Part shown: piece after piece, positions 31,926-44,704 of the stretch
Layout: each line of letters begins with the position of its first letter
How positions within the stretch are numbered: position 1 is the first letter of the stretch
NCBI GenBank assembly: GCA_030068075.1
Contig: CM057835.1
Span: 22,159,957 to 22,223,956, forward strand
Direction: 5' to 3'
DNA from: Paguma larvata
Taxonomy: Eukaryota > Chordata > Mammalia > Carnivora > Viverridae
DNA: 64,000 bases
The notes under the pieces: model-generated
The model's database searches: none
What the model was told of the DNA's origin: nothing
Seen by the model: only the letters and a program-made list of their open reading frames with translations
Made by a program: the position numbers and the translations under genes

Positions 31926-33790
31926 CTAACTGTTAGGCCCCTGATCCTGACTTTGCCTTCCTGAGCACTCCAGAAAACAATCTGCTCTCTACTGCATACT
32001 CTAGTTTTTCAAGTATGCCTCCACTCCTTTTTCCCTTCAACTTCTGTTTTGGCTAAATACCCTTAGCACCTTGTCTGGTTATGGGAAATGGACTCCAGAT
32101 ACCTTCCTATCCTTCCCACTACTGTAGAAGCTATTTTGTATCTCCACATCCATGGGTGGGTTGTTTGTTTTTTCTAACACTTAATAACTTTCTACACAGG
32201 GAGAACATTGCTCCACTCATAGGAGTGTTCATAGGAACATCAGCTCAATTTATTCTTCATCACTTAAAGATGATGTTATCTTACCTGTCCTATTAGAAGA
32301 CGTGAAAAACAGCCCGAAGCATTGGAAGCTCCTCGGATGCATACACTATATCCCTCTAAAGGCTTGTCTATTTAGAAATGATAAATTAAAAGCAGAAAAC
32401 TGGAGCATCTGGATAATTCAGTTAAATGCCCTACAGTACATACAGTGAAATCCATATGGATCACTAACTACAGAGCGGGAGCTCGGTAGCACAGTCCTGT
32501 TAACTGACTTGAAAAAAGGAAGGGGCAAAAGGCAAGTTAATCCTTCACATTCTGCCATTTGATCATTTTCCAATAATTGTGTTTGGGTAGCCTTCAGCTC
32601 ACTTGAGAGTTTTCCTAATGCATAGCTATTGTTCAAGGGAGAGTAATTAAAACCAGTAATTTGATTAAATGCAGACTTTTAAAAAATCTTTGTCAGCTCC
32701 ATGACTCAAAGATTTTGTGGTAAACACTTATAGCAGATTTCCAAATTCTTTACAGCTCCCTGTCCTTCACCCCGAGTAGCTTTCTTCTGGGATTTTGGGA
32801 AGCCAACTTTTTCTGATCCTTCTGCTCAAGCCCAAGATACACTGCCATTCTTCTAGATCACTTACAATATTGTACTGTCACAGCTGGTTTACTCGCAGTG
32901 TATTCCTTAGACCAAAATTCTCCAAGTCTGTGATCTTATATCATTCTTCATTCTTCACACCAAGCACACTGATATTTATTGGAGCCAATACACATCTCAT
33001 AAATGACTGAACAATGAAGTACTCAGGAAACCCTTTGGTTTCCTGCTTTCTTTGGTGTACTTTTTGTCATTTCAAAACATCTTTGTTCATAATCATTCAA
33101 CATATATTGAGGGTCTGATATATAAAAAGCACTGTATTCGGTTTTTTGAACACATAGCTATATGATTGCATGGGAAGTGGTGATCCTAATGGGCCCATAG
33201 CTAAATCTTCCTTTGGTAGAACTGACCACAAGTGGTCTATTACTCATGAATCAGCATGTTAGTATTATATGCCATAATTATTATTTGGTCATAATTGATT
33301 ACATAGGCACAAATATGACTAGCTATAGGCTGGCCAGTAATCTCCAGCATCACTAACTGAATGCTGGTCAACAATGGCTCTTCTGGATTGTGGCTAATTT
33401 AAATCTCCTGGAAAACTTGCATACAAGATGCATAGAAAAAAAGTGAGTCTGCAGAAGAAAAAAGCTGGTATGTTTAAAGAGGGAGAGAAAATCTGAGTCA
33501 TCAGAAGTAGGAAGACTATCATCAGGGAGTTAATTGCTTTCCCAGTATAAAGGGAGCAACAGAGAGGCTATGTCCTAAAAGATAGTCTGGTATATCAGGA
33601 GGCCACTGGGAGTATTTCCGTTCTTCTTCCCTGTGTATTTGTATAATGTACCCGATTCAATGAGCCAGCCAGAATATGGTTCTGCTTCTCACCATTAGAA
33701 AGAGTCTGATTAACTCAATGGTAGTAGGCACTGCCTTCAAGGAGATCAGATAACAAAGGCCAGTGGGAAGACAGATGAGGTAGCGATCAA
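31926..33790. other. No recognised feature
   Basis: About 1.9 kb of unique-looking sequence. A weak SINE-like phrase at 32403-32430 and a weak MIR-like phrase at 33095-33140 are too short to assign. Confidence 0.4.
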
Positions 33791-33799
33791 TGAATGCAC

Positions 33800-33985
33800 T
33801 AATATTTGTCAATTAAAGGCTAGAATTATGGTGGGAATATAATGGGGCCTCGGTGATTAACTGTAAAAGAAGAGACAAAATCAGGAAAGTCTTCACAGAG
33901 AGGAAATGCCCAAATTATTTTTTTTATAAAAAGAACATTCAAGGAAGTAGAACCAGCATCAAAAGTCTTAAAGCATGAAATTATG
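33800..33985 (-). mobile_element. Possible L2 fragment, antisense
   Basis: 'gtgggaatataatggggcct' and 'aatcaggaaagtcttcacag' resemble the antisense L2 phrase 'gtcagggaaggcttcctgg'. Weak. Confidence 0.3.
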
Positions 33986-34186
33986 ATATTCAGGGAACTA
34001 TAAGTGACCCCTTCATTCCTTAAGAGATATATATATATATATTTTTTTTGCACCTCCACCAATCTCAGCCTATGACCCCTAGTGCAAGATGATGTTAAAT
34101 GAAAGATTTCTTCGACTGTGGACCTAAGCTTTCCTGATTTTCCCACCTCCACCTTGGCCAGAAGCAGATGCTCCAAAACCACCATA

Positions 34187-34385
34187 CTTGGGTTTAAGTC
34201 CTTGCTCTGTTACGTAACTTGCACCGGTCATCTTGCTTCCCTTTCTTCCTCTGTGAAATAAGTTACAGACACAGTATTTCTATCGAAGGACTTTTGTGAG
34301 GGTTAAGTGAGCTAATACAAGTGAAGTGCTGAGGTCAGAACCGGACTCGGTCATTGCTATCTAGGTGTTGGCTATTTTTATCCCG
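34187..34385 (+). mobile_element. MIR SINE
   Basis: 'gggtttaagtccttgctctg', 'gtaacttgcaccggtcatct', 'cctctgtgaaataagttac', 'gtgagggttaagtgagctaa' and 'gtgaagtgctgaggtcagaa' follow the MIR order closely. Confidence 0.75.
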
Positions 34386-34995
34386 ATCAATATTCTCTTT
34401 ATGCCCTCATGAAGAGTCGAAAAATGTTAATTTCCCACAGATACTCACCTCAACAACTTTTCAGTGGTTACTACTCTGTACACTACTGGGAGGTAAAATC
34501 TTTACCCTTCAGAATAGCTGCTGAGGCCCTCTGGCAACTGTCCCTTACTCCCCATAGGTTCTGATCCTTCGTTCATCAGCCCCAGTCACAACTAACCTTT
34601 CCAAGGGTCTGAGGGTTTGCTGCCTGAGAATATGTCTCCAGGGTTATCCAAAAAGGTTCCATTTTTCCCTCCCCCTACTCCACCCATTTCTACCTCTAAA
34701 AGCTAATTTCTAATATTCTACTGTTAGAGCACACACTTTCTTTATCCCTTCCCTCACATTTCCTGTTAAAATGAGAATTCTTCAGGGAGAAATATTATGA
34801 GACAATTATAATCCTACACAAAGTTGGACTTATTGGAGGTAATGGTGAATTTGAAGAAAAAAAAGATAAAGAGGGTATTAAAGACCAACCACGTAGATAT
34901 CACAGCTTTCTCCTGCTAAATAAAACATATGATTTTTAACTACCAAGGGTAATTTGACCTCAGTCATCTTTGTCTATATCTGTTTATCATCCTTT
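34386..34995. other. No recognised feature
   Basis: Unique-looking sequence. Nothing recognised. Confidence 0.4.
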
Positions 34996-34999
34996 TGTC

Positions 35000-35330
35000 C
35001 ATCCATGTTTTTTTTTACACATACACTATATTGTATTGTGATTTACTTTCTTCATTAAATATACTTTTATGTGTATACCTTTTTCTGTTGATGGATATGT
35101 AAATCACATTCAGTTTTTCATTATTACAAATAATGAAGCAATGACTGTCCTTATGTACATATGCAAGAGTTTCTCCTGCAATATATATAGTCGATCCTTA
35201 GAATTTGGGTCTGAAAGTATGCACACTGATAGGTTTTACAAAATTTCTTTCCAAAATGTATTCTCTATTCCCATTCCCACCAACAGTGAATTAGAATGTT
35301 AATAAGCTCACATTACTGTCTTATTGAACA
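35000..35330 (-). mobile_element. Old L1M fragment, antisense
   Basis: 'ctgttgatggatatgtaaat', 'cagtttttcattattac', 'atgcaagagtttctcctgca' and 'tattcccattcccaccaac' form the reverse complement of an L1M 3' ORF2 region. Non-coding. Confidence 0.6.
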
Positions 35331-36035
35331 CTGTCCATAACTATCCCTGAATACTGTCCATAGTACCCAATCTACAAATTGAATGAAATCCTTATCAAAA
35401 CTCCAATGGTATTCTTCACAGAAATAGACCAAACACCTCTGAAATTTGCATAGAACCATAAAAGACACTAAATAGTCAAAATAATCTTGAGAAAGAAAAA
35501 GCATGAGACAAAATGCACTCTGTCTTTTAACTATGTTACAAGTCAACGAAGTAGGATAATGGCATAAAAACAGACACATAATCTGTGGAACAGAATAGGG
35601 AGCCTAGAAATAAACCCCTACAAACATGGCCAATTAGTTTATGACAAAGGAGCCAGGAATATAAAAATGGGGAAAGGACCATCTTTTCAATAAATAGTAC
35701 ATTGAAAACTGGACGGCCACATTCAAGAGAAAGTGAACCACTATCTTACACCATAGAGAAAAGTCACCTTAAACTGGATTAAAGACTTGGATGTAGTAAC
35801 TGAAACCATAAAAATCCTTGAAGAAAACATAGGGAGTAACCTCCTGGACAGTTGTCTTGATGATGTTTTTTTTTTTTTTTTTTTTTGGCTGTGCAGCAAA
35901 GAAAATCATCCACAAACGAAAAGGTACTTTATGAAGTGGGAAAAAAATTATAAATCATATATCTGACAAGGGATTAATATATAAAATATATAAAGAACAC
36001 ATGCAACAAGTAGGGGAAAAAACGATTCTATTAAA

Positions 36036-36286
36036 AATGGCAGAGAATCTGGGTGCCTGAACGGCTCAGTCTGTTAAGCATCGACTTTGGCTCAGGTCAT
36101 GATCTCACATCACAATTCGTGGTTTGATCTCCATGTTAGGCTCTGTGTTGATAGCTCAGAGCCTGAGGCCAACTTTGGATTCTGTGTCTCCCTTCCTCTC
36201 TGCCCCTCCCCTGCTCAAGCTATGTATCTCTCTCTCTCTCAAAATAAACAAACATTAAAAAAAAACTTTTTAATGGCAGAAAATCT
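36036..36286 (+). mobile_element. CAN-SINE, sense, with 15-bp TSD
   Basis: Body 36051-36271 with head 'gggtgcctgaacggctcag' and tail 'aaaataaacaaacattaaa'. Flanked by aatggcagagaatct at 36036-36050 and aatggcagaaaatct at 36272-36286, one mismatch. Sits in L1 ORF2. Confidence 0.92.
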
Positions 36287-36423
36287 GAATAGACATTTTT
36301 CAAAGATGACATACAGATGGCTAAAAGGAACATGAAAAGGTAGTTAACATCACTAACCATCAAAGAAAGGCAAATCAAAACTACAATAGAGTATCTCCTA
36401 GAACATGGTAAAATAGTTATTTT

Positions 36424-36640
36424 AAAAAGAAAAGGGGGCACCAGGGTGGCTTAGAGAGTTAAACATCTGACTCTTCGTTTCAGCTCAGGTCATGATTTCA
36501 TGGCTCATGAGTTCTAGACCTGCATCGGGCTCTATACTGAGGGTGCAAAACCTACTTGGGATTCTCTCTCTCTGCCACATCCCTGCCCATGCTCTCCCTA
36601 AATAAATAAACTTAAGAAAATTTTGAAAAACAAGAAAAGA
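36424..36640 (+). mobile_element. Older CAN-SINE, sense
   Basis: Starts 'gggggcaccagggtggctta' at about 36434 and ends 'aaataaataaacttaagaaa' at about 36620. Flanked by AG-rich sequence with approximate duplication of 'aaaaagaaaag'. More diverged than its neighbours and shortened in the CT region. Confidence 0.88.
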
Positions 36641-36907
36641 ATTAACAAGTGTTAGCAAGAGCTGTGATGAAAAAGGAACCTTTGTGGACTGTTGGTAGCA
36701 ATGTAAACTGGGGCAGACACAAGATTTTTTAGGTTCCTAAAAAATTAAAAATAGAACCAGCATATGAACCAGAAATTCTACTTCTGGGTATTTATTTGAA
36801 GGAAATGAAATTGAAATGAAATTGCTATCTTGAAAAGAGGTCTGCCCTCTCATGTTTGTTATGGCATTATATACAAGAGCCAACATGGAAATAACCTATG
36901 TGTCCAT

Positions 36908-37144
36908 TGATGGACAAATTAAAATTTTTTTTTTATGTTTATTTACTTTTGACAGAGAGACAGAGTGTGAGCAGGGGACGGCAGAGAAAGAGGGAGACAC
37001 AGAATCTGAAGCAGGCTCCAGGCCCTGACCTGTCAGCAGAGAGCCCGATGCGGGGCTCGAACTCACAAACCGTGAGATCATGACCTGAGCCGAAGTCGGT
37101 GCTTAACCGACTGAGCTACCCAGGCGCCCCTGATGGACAAATTA
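36908..37144 (-). mobile_element. CAN-SINE, antisense, with perfect 14-bp TSD
   Basis: Body 36922-37130, from 'aaattttttttttatgttta' to 'ctgagctacccaggcgcccc'. Flanked by tgatggacaaatta at 36908-36921 and 37131-37144. Near-consensus sequence suggests a young insertion. Opposite in orientation to the SINEs at 36051 and 36434. Confidence 0.95.
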
Positions 37145-37536
37145 ATAAAGAAAATATGGTATATGTATTCATTCAGCCATTAGAAAAAAAACGAAATCTT
37201 GCCATTCGTGACAATATGGATGAATCTTGAGGGGATTATGCTAAGTAAAATAAGTCATATAGAGAAAGGAAAATACTGCATGATCTCATTTATGTATGGA
37301 ATCTTAAAACGACACAAAATAAAACAAAAATCGAGCTCATGGATTCAGAGAACAGTTAGTAGTTGCCAAAGGCAGGGTATGATGGATGGGTGAAATGGGT
37401 GGGTTTTCCAAAAGGTACAAACCTCCAGTTATATGATAAGTTTTGGGGATGTAATATGTAGCATGATAACTATAGTTAACAATACTGTATTGTATATTTG
37501 AAGATTGTTAAGAGATAAATCTTAAAAGTTCTCATC

Positions 37537-37559
37537 ACACACACACACACACACACACA
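37537..37559 (+). repeat. (CA)n microsatellite
   Basis: About 11 CA units at the L1 3' UTR site that normally reads 'tcatcacaagaaaaa'. Confidence 0.9.
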
Positions 37560-37879
37560 AAATTATAACTGTGTGCTGACGAATGATAACTAAACTTACT
37601 ATGTAATTATTTTGCAATATATACATATATCAAATATTTATGTTATACACCTAAAATAAATGCAATGTTACATGTTACATTATATCTCAAGAAAAATTAG
37701 TTTAAAAATATTACCAAATTATAAATTGTGCCAAATGTAATTGGTAAAATATAACTTATTGTTTCTCTTACTATATTTATGCTTGAGGATGAGGTTTGGT
37801 ATTTAAGTTAATTTCCTGTTTATAACTGAGGTCATTTTTTTAAGAAGAGAATGCATAATTTTGATAACATTTAATCACC

Positions 37880-38156
37880 CTCAAGAATGTGGGTGGTCCC
37901 CAACTGATCAGCTGAAGGCCGTGATAGTCAAAGACTGACCTTCCCTGAGGAGAGTGAAGTTCTGGCAGCAGACTGCCTTTACACTTGAACTGTAACCTCA
38001 ATTCTTCCCTGGGTCTTCAGCCTACCAGCCCACCCTGCGTATTTTGAATTGCCAGCCTCCTCAATCATGTGAACCAATTCCTTAAAATAAATCTCTCTTT
38101 AGAGAGATAGACAGACACGCTATTGGCTCTATTTCTCTAGAGAACCTTAGTACAGG
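37880..38156 (+). mobile_element. Ancient LTR-like repeat 3' end
   Basis: 'ctgcctttacacttgaactg', 'gccagcctcctcaatcatgt', 'gaaccaattccttaaaataa' (with AATAAA), then 'tattggctctatttctctag' and 'agaaccttagtaca'. This is a common mammalian interspersed repeat that I recognise by text. I believe it is LTR-derived but cannot name the subfamily. Confidence 0.5.
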
Positions 38157-38760
38157 ATCTGTCCTGTTTACGTCCTTCTATTTTACTCTCCTGTCAAATG
38201 TCTCCTATCATTTCCCTTTGTTAAAACTATTGTGTAGTAAAGTCAATAACTTATTTCTTGGTATCTAAAATATTCGATTCCTTTTTCTCATCTGATTACT
38301 TGGGTTAAGATCCTCAGCGTGCCTTCTAGTAATGATTGTGAGAATCCTTACCATGTTACTGATTTTATTAGAATTATTCTGTTTCACCATTAAATATGTT
38401 AGTATAAAAATATTTTATAATTTTCTTTCTTGTTTCCTTAGCTAAAGGTTTAATTTTAAAGTTCGTTTCTAATATAGATATTTTAGATTCAGCATTTCCA
38501 TGAGAACCTTTCTCCTGCTCTACATGTAATGTTTTTTTTTTTTCTCTGTCATTTTGGGTGATTTCAAACAAACAAACCAAAAAAAAAAAAAAAAAAACAA
38601 AACAACAAAACAAAAGGGTAGATTAGATGCATATCTGATATTTTGATACAATCTTCTATTTTCTTTCTCTGAATTGCCTTTTAATTAGGTAATTCTTGAG
38701 CTGGTCTAGGCTGTAAATAATTTGCTTGCAAGAAATGATTTACAGGGTGCTCTAGTAGTT
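38157..38760. other. No recognised element; A-rich simple repeat at 38567-38616
   Basis: Unique AT-rich sequence. 38567-38616 is a CAAA/poly-A tract with a 21-base A-run, adjacent to a T-run at about 38531, so the two could pair as a hairpin. Confidence 0.45.
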
Positions 38761-38769
38761 ATTTCTGCT

Positions 38770-39115
38770 CACTAAATATTTCTCTACTCTCTGCTTTCTG
38801 AACACTGCCCTGTGAATTTAAACTTGGCCATATAAATAGTTGGGCTAATAAAATGTAAGCAGAAGGATCTTGCATCACTAGTACATAAACTTTAAGAGCC
38901 AGTTCATGATTCACCTTCCCTGTCTTATGGTGATTAGAGCAGCAAACATCAAGATACAGCACCGGTTGGCTGTACCCCTAGTGACTAAAATGCATAATCA
39001 CCTGCTTACCTTAAATGACCATGTGACAAGGGCAGAATTAAACTTTCGTGTTTAGCTCCTGGGAGTCTGGGAACTTGCCCCTAAATCATAGCCACCCCTA
39101 ACTGATACATGACCT
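38770..39115 (+). mobile_element. Possible ancient LTR-like repeat
   Basis: 'taataaaatgtaagcagaag', 'aagagccagttcatgattca', 'gtgattagagcagcaaacat' and the end 'cctaactgatacatga' resemble a mammal-wide repeat ending '...ctgactgatacag'. Tentative. Confidence 0.35.
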
Positions 39116-41790
39116 CAAATACCTCCTTTTCATAGTCAGAGGGTTTGAATCCCCTTTTCACTAAATGTTACTCTTGCAATAAATGAGAAGGGACTTTTTT
39201 TCTTCCATAGGGTCACAAAGAGTAAAGATAGAATTATGTTCCCCCAAAATGACTGACTAGTTCTGTCTCTGACTGTAAGAGATAAAAGTAGAAAAAAATC
39301 TATTTTATTAGAAAAAAAAAATGTAAAACAACTAGCTCTGGGAGTTACCTAACTGTGTTTGAAGCCCAGCCCTTCTTGAAGAGCAGCAAGCATGGTAGGT
39401 GTTTGGTAGATAAGTGCTGAATTTTAACTGAGTGATAATTCCTATAACTATTGCAGGCTTGAGGCAGCCCCTGCCAGTCTCCCTTTAATCACCTTGAGAG
39501 CACTCTTTCCTATGTATAATACTTACTGATCTGGAGAGGGAGGGAATATATTTGCTTTCTACTGGCATGCAGAAACTCTTGTGCCTTTGCATAAGGTATT
39601 ACAAAGACTACTCATCACTCTGTTTAAAGTCTACAGAATCATTTCCAGAAATTACCAACTCGTAGTCTCCTATACATAGACGAACAGCAGGGAGGAAGAA
39701 TATCCTAACTGAATGAACTCAGAGACACAACTCGCTGCTCTTACTCATCCAAAATGTATCCGAACTCATAGCAAGCTCCATCATACTGATCTACAGAGAG
39801 ACCTATTTTATTAGATCATCTGTATCTCTTAACACTTCACTCTGCCTCCAGAGAATGGGTAAGTACATCTTCACCCAATTGTGGTAGCAGAGCAAAAAAC
39901 AATGTTTAAGCAAAATGTCTACTAGGTATTCCAACAGTATTGCACAGTAGCGCTAATCCTATCGCTTTGTAATTACACAACCACTGTATTAGCCACAGAA
40001 AAGTAAAATAGACAAACTGAGTCCTTACTAAGTAATTTCAGGGTAACGAATCTACTACATGACTATTATTTGGAAGCTAAACGTTAGATGGAAAAGTATT
40101 GTTTTATAACTATTGTTTATAACTAGTAAGGGCAAACTTCTTTATAGTCTATGTGCATCAAAGAAGTATTCGTTTCACTCTTTTAAAAAAGCCAAGATCA
40201 GAAAATTCAGGTCTACTTTGCTATCAGAGCAATTTATCATTCTCAGTATAATATCAGGGTATGATGAATCCATATAAGATTTCCCATCAAACATTTTAAC
40301 AACTGATACTCAGATATCAGGTGAACCAAATACTATTAAATGAGGAAAAACTTTAAAGACTATCTTCCATCAACTTGCTACTATACTGTGAATACAAGAA
40401 TTATCTGAGAAGTGTCACAGGTAACGAAACAGAAATTAACCTGGAGAATTAACCATTCTCTTAATAAATAATAGCCAAAGTACTGGTTTGTGATAAAGGT
40501 CTAACATTAAGTTCTGTAGAGTTATGTCGCATTCACTAAAAGTGGTATTAACAGGAAACTGTCATGGGCTAGCTGAAATACATCAAATTGTTGTATGACT
40601 AGCAAGTAAAATATTATTAGAAAACAGATCCCCGGGACTGAACTAAGTCAAAGGGAAAAACCAAATATGATTACCTGTAATGATGAACTCAGAGCAACAC
40701 TAAAAACTCTACTGAACAGAAGGCCTACAGTGGCCTCTTTTATTATTTAAATGAAAGACACTATAAACAACTCTTTGATAGTCCCATGCTGGGCTGTTGT
40801 TCTGGCCCAATCAGACTTGATTAGGAGTGCACGTTCGGCCTTTATGAACACCTGTGTCTAAAGCCCACAAATAATTAGCTTAGCCATACCATTTCACTCT
40901 AATAATGGTGTAATTTGCCACGCCTTTCAGGCTCCGGACAGCTGGTGCTATTGAAAAGCACCTCAGGATTAAGCCCTGACTCCCAGGCCTGAGTCTTTGG
41001 GGGGGTTCTTAGGTATCCATGGCAACACACTTAGACTGCAAATTATCACCTCTAATAATAACTGGGACAGTCTATCTTTATTTTATTCGAGTTATCCATA
41101 GAAAAAGATGATGCATACAAAATCACTCGAAATCTTTAAAATAAAAATAATAATACATATATTACCTTATCAATAAATATATAAAATTCTGAAGGCCAAA
41201 GAGTTTTGTTTTTTTTAAATCATACCTGTTCAAAGTTCATTTAGTATTTAATACAGATCAAAAGATAATTGAGGAAAAATGAGGTTCACCAGTGAATTTG
41301 TCAGGGCTAATTGATGCTGTTACCTACAGCTGCATGGAAATCTAAAGGTAAATTATCATCTTGAAAAGCTCCTTAGCTGAAAGCAACTTTGTGACTACTA
41401 TACTTCCATCTGAGTCCCTAGAAGGTTATAAATTGGACAGCCCAGAAATGCTGATGGCCATACTCAGACTCCCTGCAGCTTCCCAGGACTTCAATTGGTG
41501 TGTTCCATTAATACAAACATGGCAGGCAGGTGGGGCTAAGTCAAGACTCACCTCAGATGCTGGCCAGTGATGTATCAATCTATGGAATTTGCAAGAGACC
41601 AAAAAGGTAATTCTCCTATCAGGCTATACCACACTTGCCTCAAACAAAAAAAAGGCTCTACAGATGACTCCATATGTTTAGAATGGCAGGCAAGTGAGCA
41701 TTCCTTTTCTCCTTAACAGAAACTATTCATCACACATAGATGATCAAATTTCACGGAATTGCAGTTAAGTACAGCATAGATTGCATAGGT
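39116..41790. other. Repeat-poor stretch
   Basis: About 2.7 kb with no SINE, L1, LTR, MIR or long simple repeat recognised, in contrast to its surroundings. No open frame longer than about 70 codons. The segment 40780-41000 has balanced composition with 'ggcccaatcagacttgatta' and 'ataatggtgtaatttgcc', a plausible enhancer-type sequence, but this is unproven. Confidence 0.4.
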
Positions 41791-41794
41791 TATC

Positions 41795-42045
41795 TCATTG
41801 TGGTTAAATGCTTGAGCTTTGGAGTCAGACTGCCTAGATACAATCTCTGTCCCACCATTAAACTCCTTGTGTTAGTTGGGATAGGCCCATTACCCCCTCT
41901 TTGCCTGCTGTCTCATCTGTACAATAGGAAGAATAATAATAGCTACCTCAGGGAGATAAGGTGAGAATTAATGAGATGACGTACGTAAAAAGGCTTGCTG
42001 TAATATTCTAGCACATGGTAAACAACAGATATCAACTACTTGTAC
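41795..42045 (+). mobile_element. MIR SINE
   Basis: 'ggttaaatgcttgagctttg', 'gagtcagactgcctagatac', 'ctgctgtctcatctgtacaa', 'taataatagctacctcaggg', 'gtgagaattaatgagatgac' and 'attctagcacatggtaaaca'. Nearly full-length and clear. Confidence 0.88.
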
Positions 42046-42885
42046 TAATTGCGACAGACTTGGATATTGGCCACCCAGATCCCCCAAAGAAAGACCTGTC
42101 ACCCTACCCAATAGCAGAAAGCCTCCAGCTGTCAACTCCTGAAGGATTTGCTTCTGCTGCATAATCACCTCACCCAAATTCCTGTACTCCTGGAATCATC
42201 CCACATCCAAATCAATCAGTGAGATGAAAGTATTAAGACCCAGGCATCTTGGCCCAACAGAAGACACCTCTGGAGTGAACCCTCTCTGGTTAACTAAGGC
42301 TCTGTTAAGACCATATCACACTTCCACATCCCTCTTTCCCCCAAGGTTACTGATCCCTAATAAATGTCTTCCAGGCTAAGCTCCCTCTTTTTTTCTCCCT
42401 TCCATCTATGGGTACTTATTTATTAGATAAGAAATTAACGATTCGCAGTAGAGACTGCAGAATGAAATTAAGTTGGTCTTGCAACTCTAGAATAGAAAAA
42501 CTTCATGGCAAGGAAGTTTATCAAAACATGGAAAAAAGAAGAAAATTATTTTAGACAATGTTGCTCAAATTGGGCTCTTTTCATAGACATATTTTTGAGG
42601 AAGAGAGTTCTAAGTTTTCTATGATTATGTTTTAAATTTTGTGTTTTCCTTTTTTTGATAATCTCAAGTCAATACACACTTCTTGACCTGGATGACCATT
42701 TTATAGAACAGTGTTTCCATATGATCATGGCATCTGTCCTTGTACTTCTGATCTCTGTGACACCAAGACCACGGCCTTACCTTTCCATGTGGGGTATCTC
42801 AGATTGGGACCCTCAGAACATTTCCTAGGAGTGAGTTGCCAAGGTTAACGGCACAGGTGCAAAGCAGAGATTCTCAGGATAGGAG
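42046..42885. other. No recognised feature
   Basis: Unique-looking sequence. Nothing recognised. Confidence 0.4.
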
Positions 42886-42889
42886 CTCT

Positions 42890-43085
42890 GGGGCTCCTGG
42901 GTGGCTCAGTCAGTTAAGCATCTGACTTCAACTCAGGTCATGGTCTCATAGTTTGTGAGTTCAGTCCCCACGTTGGGCTTTGTGCTGACAGCTCAAAGCC
43001 TGGAGCCTGCTTCAGATTCTGTGTCTCTCCCTCCCTCTCTCCCTCCTTTCCTCTCTCTCACAAAAATAAATTAACATTAATTTTT
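42890..43085 (+). mobile_element. CAN-SINE, sense
   Basis: Head 'ggggctcctgggtggctcag', middle 'actcaggtcatggtctcata', a CT-rich run and tail 'aaaaataaattaacattaat'. I saw no clear target duplication. Confidence 0.93.
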
Positions 43086-44700
43086 TTTTAAATTATAGAT
43101 GTTCTGTATAGAATTTGTGCGACTTGTGATGCATTTCTGCCCAGAGCTGCACATACAAAAATCATGGGGAGCTTAGTTGGCTTACACTCCATATCTGCCC
43201 TTGGGATCAGAACTGGTCCTTCTGTTCCTGATATCAAGAGCAATTAACTTGCCTTACCTCCTTGACCCAGACAAGGTTGGCCCCGCAGAATGGATGAGGG
43301 AGAAGAATAATGCAGATTCCCAGGTTCCTAAGATTATGAGATATGATAAGAGAAACGGAGAAAAAAAACCAGTTTGTTCATGACTGCACTGAGGCAAACT
43401 TAATGACTAACCATAGATCCCACGTGCCCTGGCAGGAGTAGTTAGTTGCAAGTCTCACCTGAGGGGAGGGCAGTCTGCCCAGGACGCTCAGTCATGACTT
43501 GATCCTGGCTGTTCACCACAGGGCTGCCCCAGCCAGAAGGTGGGATGCCGTGAGTACCCGGTTTGATGTACTAACTCTTCTTCGTTCTTCTCTACACTTC
43601 TCTCTCTCTTTACGTTTACTATAATTGCTTAATTCTGTATATTCCCTTTCCCTTGTAATTAAAAAATTTTCCTCCATGCAACCAAAAGTGTGACTATCCT
43701 GAATTATGATTATTCAGGTGGTATGATGGGTGTAGGAATGGTGACTATGTAGATGCACGTAGTTTGAAAAAGCACATTCAAAATACCTATTGACTTCATA
43801 ATACAAACTCCATAAAGTCAAACTCAACAATATAATTTTGCTGATGGGAAGCAGCAGAAAACCAACTGTAGATTCACCTCAGCAGGCTGAGGACAAACTT
43901 CCTTAAGAAACACTGGCTTAGAGATAAAAGGGTCTAGTCCAAGGAGAATATTAAGAAACCTGTGCCAAAGATGCCCCATCAGCCTACAACCTGCAACTCT
44001 GATAAGCGGCACTGAAAATACTGTTCACATTTAACATTTCGGAGAATAGTTCTGGATACGGCAAAATAACAAAATCAACACAATTCAGTTTAATAAAGGA
44101 CTTTGATGTTATGTCCTAGAGAAGGCAAAGTAAAATAAGGAACAGCTTCTGTTTCTTTAGGAACTGCACTGAGTCAACCAAAAGAGCCTCCCTCCCAAAG
44201 CAGATACCTGCAACATTGCAGGCTAATTACTCCATAGGGGCACACATAAAGTGCCTTCAAAACAAAGCAACGAACAAATGTCCCTGATGGTAGCACTGGT
44301 AAATGACCCAAATATTGAAATTTTCTTTCGATCTTCAAAGATAAAGTAGAGGTCTGAAAGTTAAAAAGTGAGGATGGATTCCCAAAATCGAGGGAACAGC
44401 AAAATTGTTTAAGAAAAAAAAAAAGTGCTGGTGCATGAAAGAATTAAATCACTTTGAGAAGTTTGGGAAGCAGCAAGAAGGCAAAAAGGAAGGCTACCTG
44501 ATGCAGATATAGGTCAGCGGTTATCTGAGGACAAGTAATGTCATGCTTTCAACATCATGCAGAAGACTTAGTTTTCTCTAACAGGCCCTAGGTCTCTGGG
44601 CACTTTCTTTTAGATCAATAGTCACTTCAATTAAGGTTCTAAAAGACCTCAGTAAGTATGAGGGGTAAGGTAAAGTAGACACTAAACAACTCCTAGAATG
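43086..44700. other. No firmly recognised feature
   Basis: Contains a CT-rich segment (43575-43620) and 'ttcccttgtaattaaaaaat', which gives 43150-43690 a vaguely LTR-like look without identifiable ends. The rest is unique-looking. Confidence 0.35.
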
Positions 44701-44704
44701 GGGC

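Larger units (their letters stand above)
35345..37700 (+). mobile_element. L1 ORF2 C-terminal half and 3' UTR, with three SINE insertions
   Basis: Legible in order: 'gtccatagtacccaatctac', 'gcatagaaccataaaagaca', 'caaaataatcttgagaaag', 'gccaattagtttatgacaaa', 'ttaaactggattaaagactt', 'gaagaaaacatagggagtaa', 'tatctgacaagggattaata', 'cagaaaatctgaatagac', 'gtggactgttggtagcaatg', 'tctgggtatttatttgaagg' and the 3' UTR 'ctgtattgtatatttgaag'. A T-run at about 35868-35886 replaces a short ORF2 segment. Frames are broken throughout. Confidence 0.88.

Noticed and set aside
32403..32430. SINE head ('ggagcatctggataattcag')
   Set aside because: Resemblance covers fewer than 30 bases with no continuation into the SINE middle.
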